A stretch of 6,121 nt of DNA from positions 1 to 6,121 of the forward strand of contig JAGODN010000161.1 of NCBI GenBank assembly GCA_017998195.1. Direction: 5' to 3'. Position numbers and translations under genes: made by a program. A model generated the notes under the pieces. It was not told the DNA's origin, did not search any database, and worked only from the letters and a program-made list of their open reading frames with translations. This DNA is from Desulfobulbus sp. Its GTDB lineage: Bacteria > Desulfobacterota > Desulfobulbia > Desulfobulbales > Desulfobulbaceae. Shown here piece after piece: positions 5,238 to 6,121 of this stretch (the stretch's first letter is position 1; the number at the start of each line of letters is the position of its first letter).

Positions 5238-6083
5238 ATGCTGACCTATCCGACCATCGACCCGGTGATCTTTGCCCTGGGGCCGCTGCAGGTCCGCTGG
5301 TACGGCCTGATGTACGTGCTCGGCTTCCTCGCCGCCCACTGGCTGGTGACCCTGCAGGCCCGGCAGTTCAAGTTCACCCGCCTGCTGGCCCAACTCGACA
5401 ACCTCAACCTGGCCCTGATCCTCGGGGTGGTGCTCGGCGGCCGCCTGGGCTACGTGCTCTTCTACAACCCGGGCCACTACCTGGCCCATCCGCTGGAGAT
5501 CCCGGCCATCTGGTCGGGCGGCATGAGTTTCCACGGCGGCTGCCTGGGCGCGCTGGTGGCCGGCCTCTTTTACTGCCGCCGCGCCGGCCTCGACTTCTGG
5601 CAGACCGCCGACCTGTACGTGGTCACCGCGCCGATCGGTCTTTTTTTCGGCCGGCTGGGCAACTTCATCAACGGCGAGTTGTTTGGCCGCATCACCACCG
5701 TGCCCTGGGGCATGGTCTTCCCGGACGGCGGCCCCCTGCCCCGCCATCCCTCCCAACTCTACGAGGCCGGACTCGAGGGGATCCTGCTCTTCCTCATCCT
5801 CTGGCCGCTCAGGCGTCTGCCCTGGACCCGGCCCGCCCCCCGCCGGTGGCCGCACGGGACCATGCTTGCCCTGTTTCTCGGCCTCTACGGCCTGTTCCGC
5901 TTCGTCGTGGAGTTCTTCCGCGAACCCGACGCCCAACTCGGCCTGCTCGTCCTGCACCTCTCCATGGGCCAGCTGCTCTGCCTGGTGATGCTGGCCGTGG
6001 CCGCGCTGCTCTGGCAGCAACGCAAAACGGCGCCGGCCCGGACCACGTCCGGACAGCAGCGCCGCTCCGCCCCGAGGCGTTGA
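5238..6083 (+). CDS. lgt: Phosphatidylglycerol:prolipoprotein diacylglyceryl transferase Lgt
   Basis: Lgt is an inner-membrane enzyme that transfers a diacylglyceryl group from phosphatidylglycerol to the lipobox cysteine of prolipoproteins, the first step of lipoprotein maturation before LspA and Lnt. The 281-residue product has the usual length and several hydrophobic membrane segments (roughly seven). Family motifs are complete: LGPLQVRWYGLMY near the N-terminus, SFHGG with His99 (equivalent to E. coli His103), the signature GRLGNFINGELFGR (138-151) with Arg139 (equivalent to E. coli Arg143), HPSQLYEA, and RFVVEFFREPD (221-231). The last 20 or so residues are a basic, Arg/Gln-rich tail that is probably cytoplasmic. 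The ATG at 5238 has GGGGAG (5225-5230) 7 nt upstream and lies 16 nt after the mnmG stop, so it is most likely co-transcribed with mnmG; no separate promoter is evident. Identity is certain. Confidence 0.98.
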   Translation: MLTYPTIDPVIFALGPLQVRWYGLMYVLGFLAAHWLVTLQARQFKFTRLLAQLDNLNLALILGVVLGGRLGYVLFYNPGHYLAHPLEIPAIWSGGMSFHGGCLGALVAGLFYCRRAGLDFWQTADLYVVTAPIGLFFGRLGNFINGELFGRITTVPWGMVFPDGGPLPRHPSQLYEAGLEGILLFLILWPLRRLPWTRPAPRRWPHGTMLALFLGLYGLFRFVVEFFREPDAQLGLLVLHLSMGQLLCLVMLAVAALLWQQRKTAPARTTSGQQRRSAPRR

Positions 6084-6121
6084 CCCGATCCCGGGTCGCC
6101 TGTCACTGGATCTTGTCAGCC

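Noticed and set aside
3107..5239. A 710-codon open frame on the minus strand opposite mnmG
   Set aside because: It is again exactly in codon register with mnmG, so its openness follows from avoidance of TTA, CTA and TCA codons. The translation is rich in Gly, Ala, Val, Asp and His with no family match, as expected for a shadow.
6082..6097. Hairpin GACCCG-ATCC-CGGGTC at the lgt stop as a possible terminator
   Set aside because: The 6-bp stem is perfect, but it starts in the stop codon and is followed by GC-mixed sequence without a T-run, so it does not meet the form of a rho-independent terminator.

Overview
The window holds a conserved bacterial housekeeping locus arranged as two divergent transcription units. 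The minus-strand unit reads rpmH, rnpA, yidD, yidC and the 5' part of jag/khpB, which runs off the left edge. The plus-strand unit is mnmG followed by lgt. All seven genes belong to well-known families. I see no mobile element, CRISPR array, tRNA or rRNA, and no sign of horizontal transfer.

The source looks like a GC-rich Gram-negative bacterium. YidC has the large periplasmic P1 domain between its first two membrane segments, which is the Gram-negative form. Coding sequence is strongly GC-biased while the two promoters are AT-rich. By general resemblance, a member of the Desulfobacterota (the former sulfate-reducing deltaproteobacteria) is my best guess, but this is a low-confidence inference with no database search behind it.

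Layout from left to right: jag 5' part (1-444, minus), yidC (463-2112, minus), yidD (2185-2475, minus), rnpA (2468-2803, minus), rpmH (2809-2946, minus), a 388-nt divergent regulatory region (2947-3334), mnmG (3335-5221, plus), lgt (5238-6083, plus), and a 38-nt tail with no gene. Within the minus unit rpmH and rnpA are 5 nt apart, rnpA and yidD overlap by 8 nt, yidD and yidC are 72 nt apart, and yidC and jag are 18 nt apart. mnmG and lgt are 16 nt apart.

The minus unit joins ribosome and tRNA production (L34, RNase P protein) to membrane protein insertion (YidD, YidC) and an RNA-binding regulator (Jag/KhpB). The plus unit pairs a tRNA wobble-modification enzyme with the first enzyme of lipoprotein maturation. 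The shared intergenic region contains one good sigma70-type promoter facing each way (TTGACA-17-TTAAAT for rpmH, TTGCAA-17-TATAGT for mnmG). It also has a 14-bp palindrome next to the rpmH -35 box and an open 48-codon leader frame ending in an ATGA overlap with rpmH. I did not find a convincing undescribed system; the points most worth a second look are in this intergenic region and at the rpmH/rnpA/yidD start sites.
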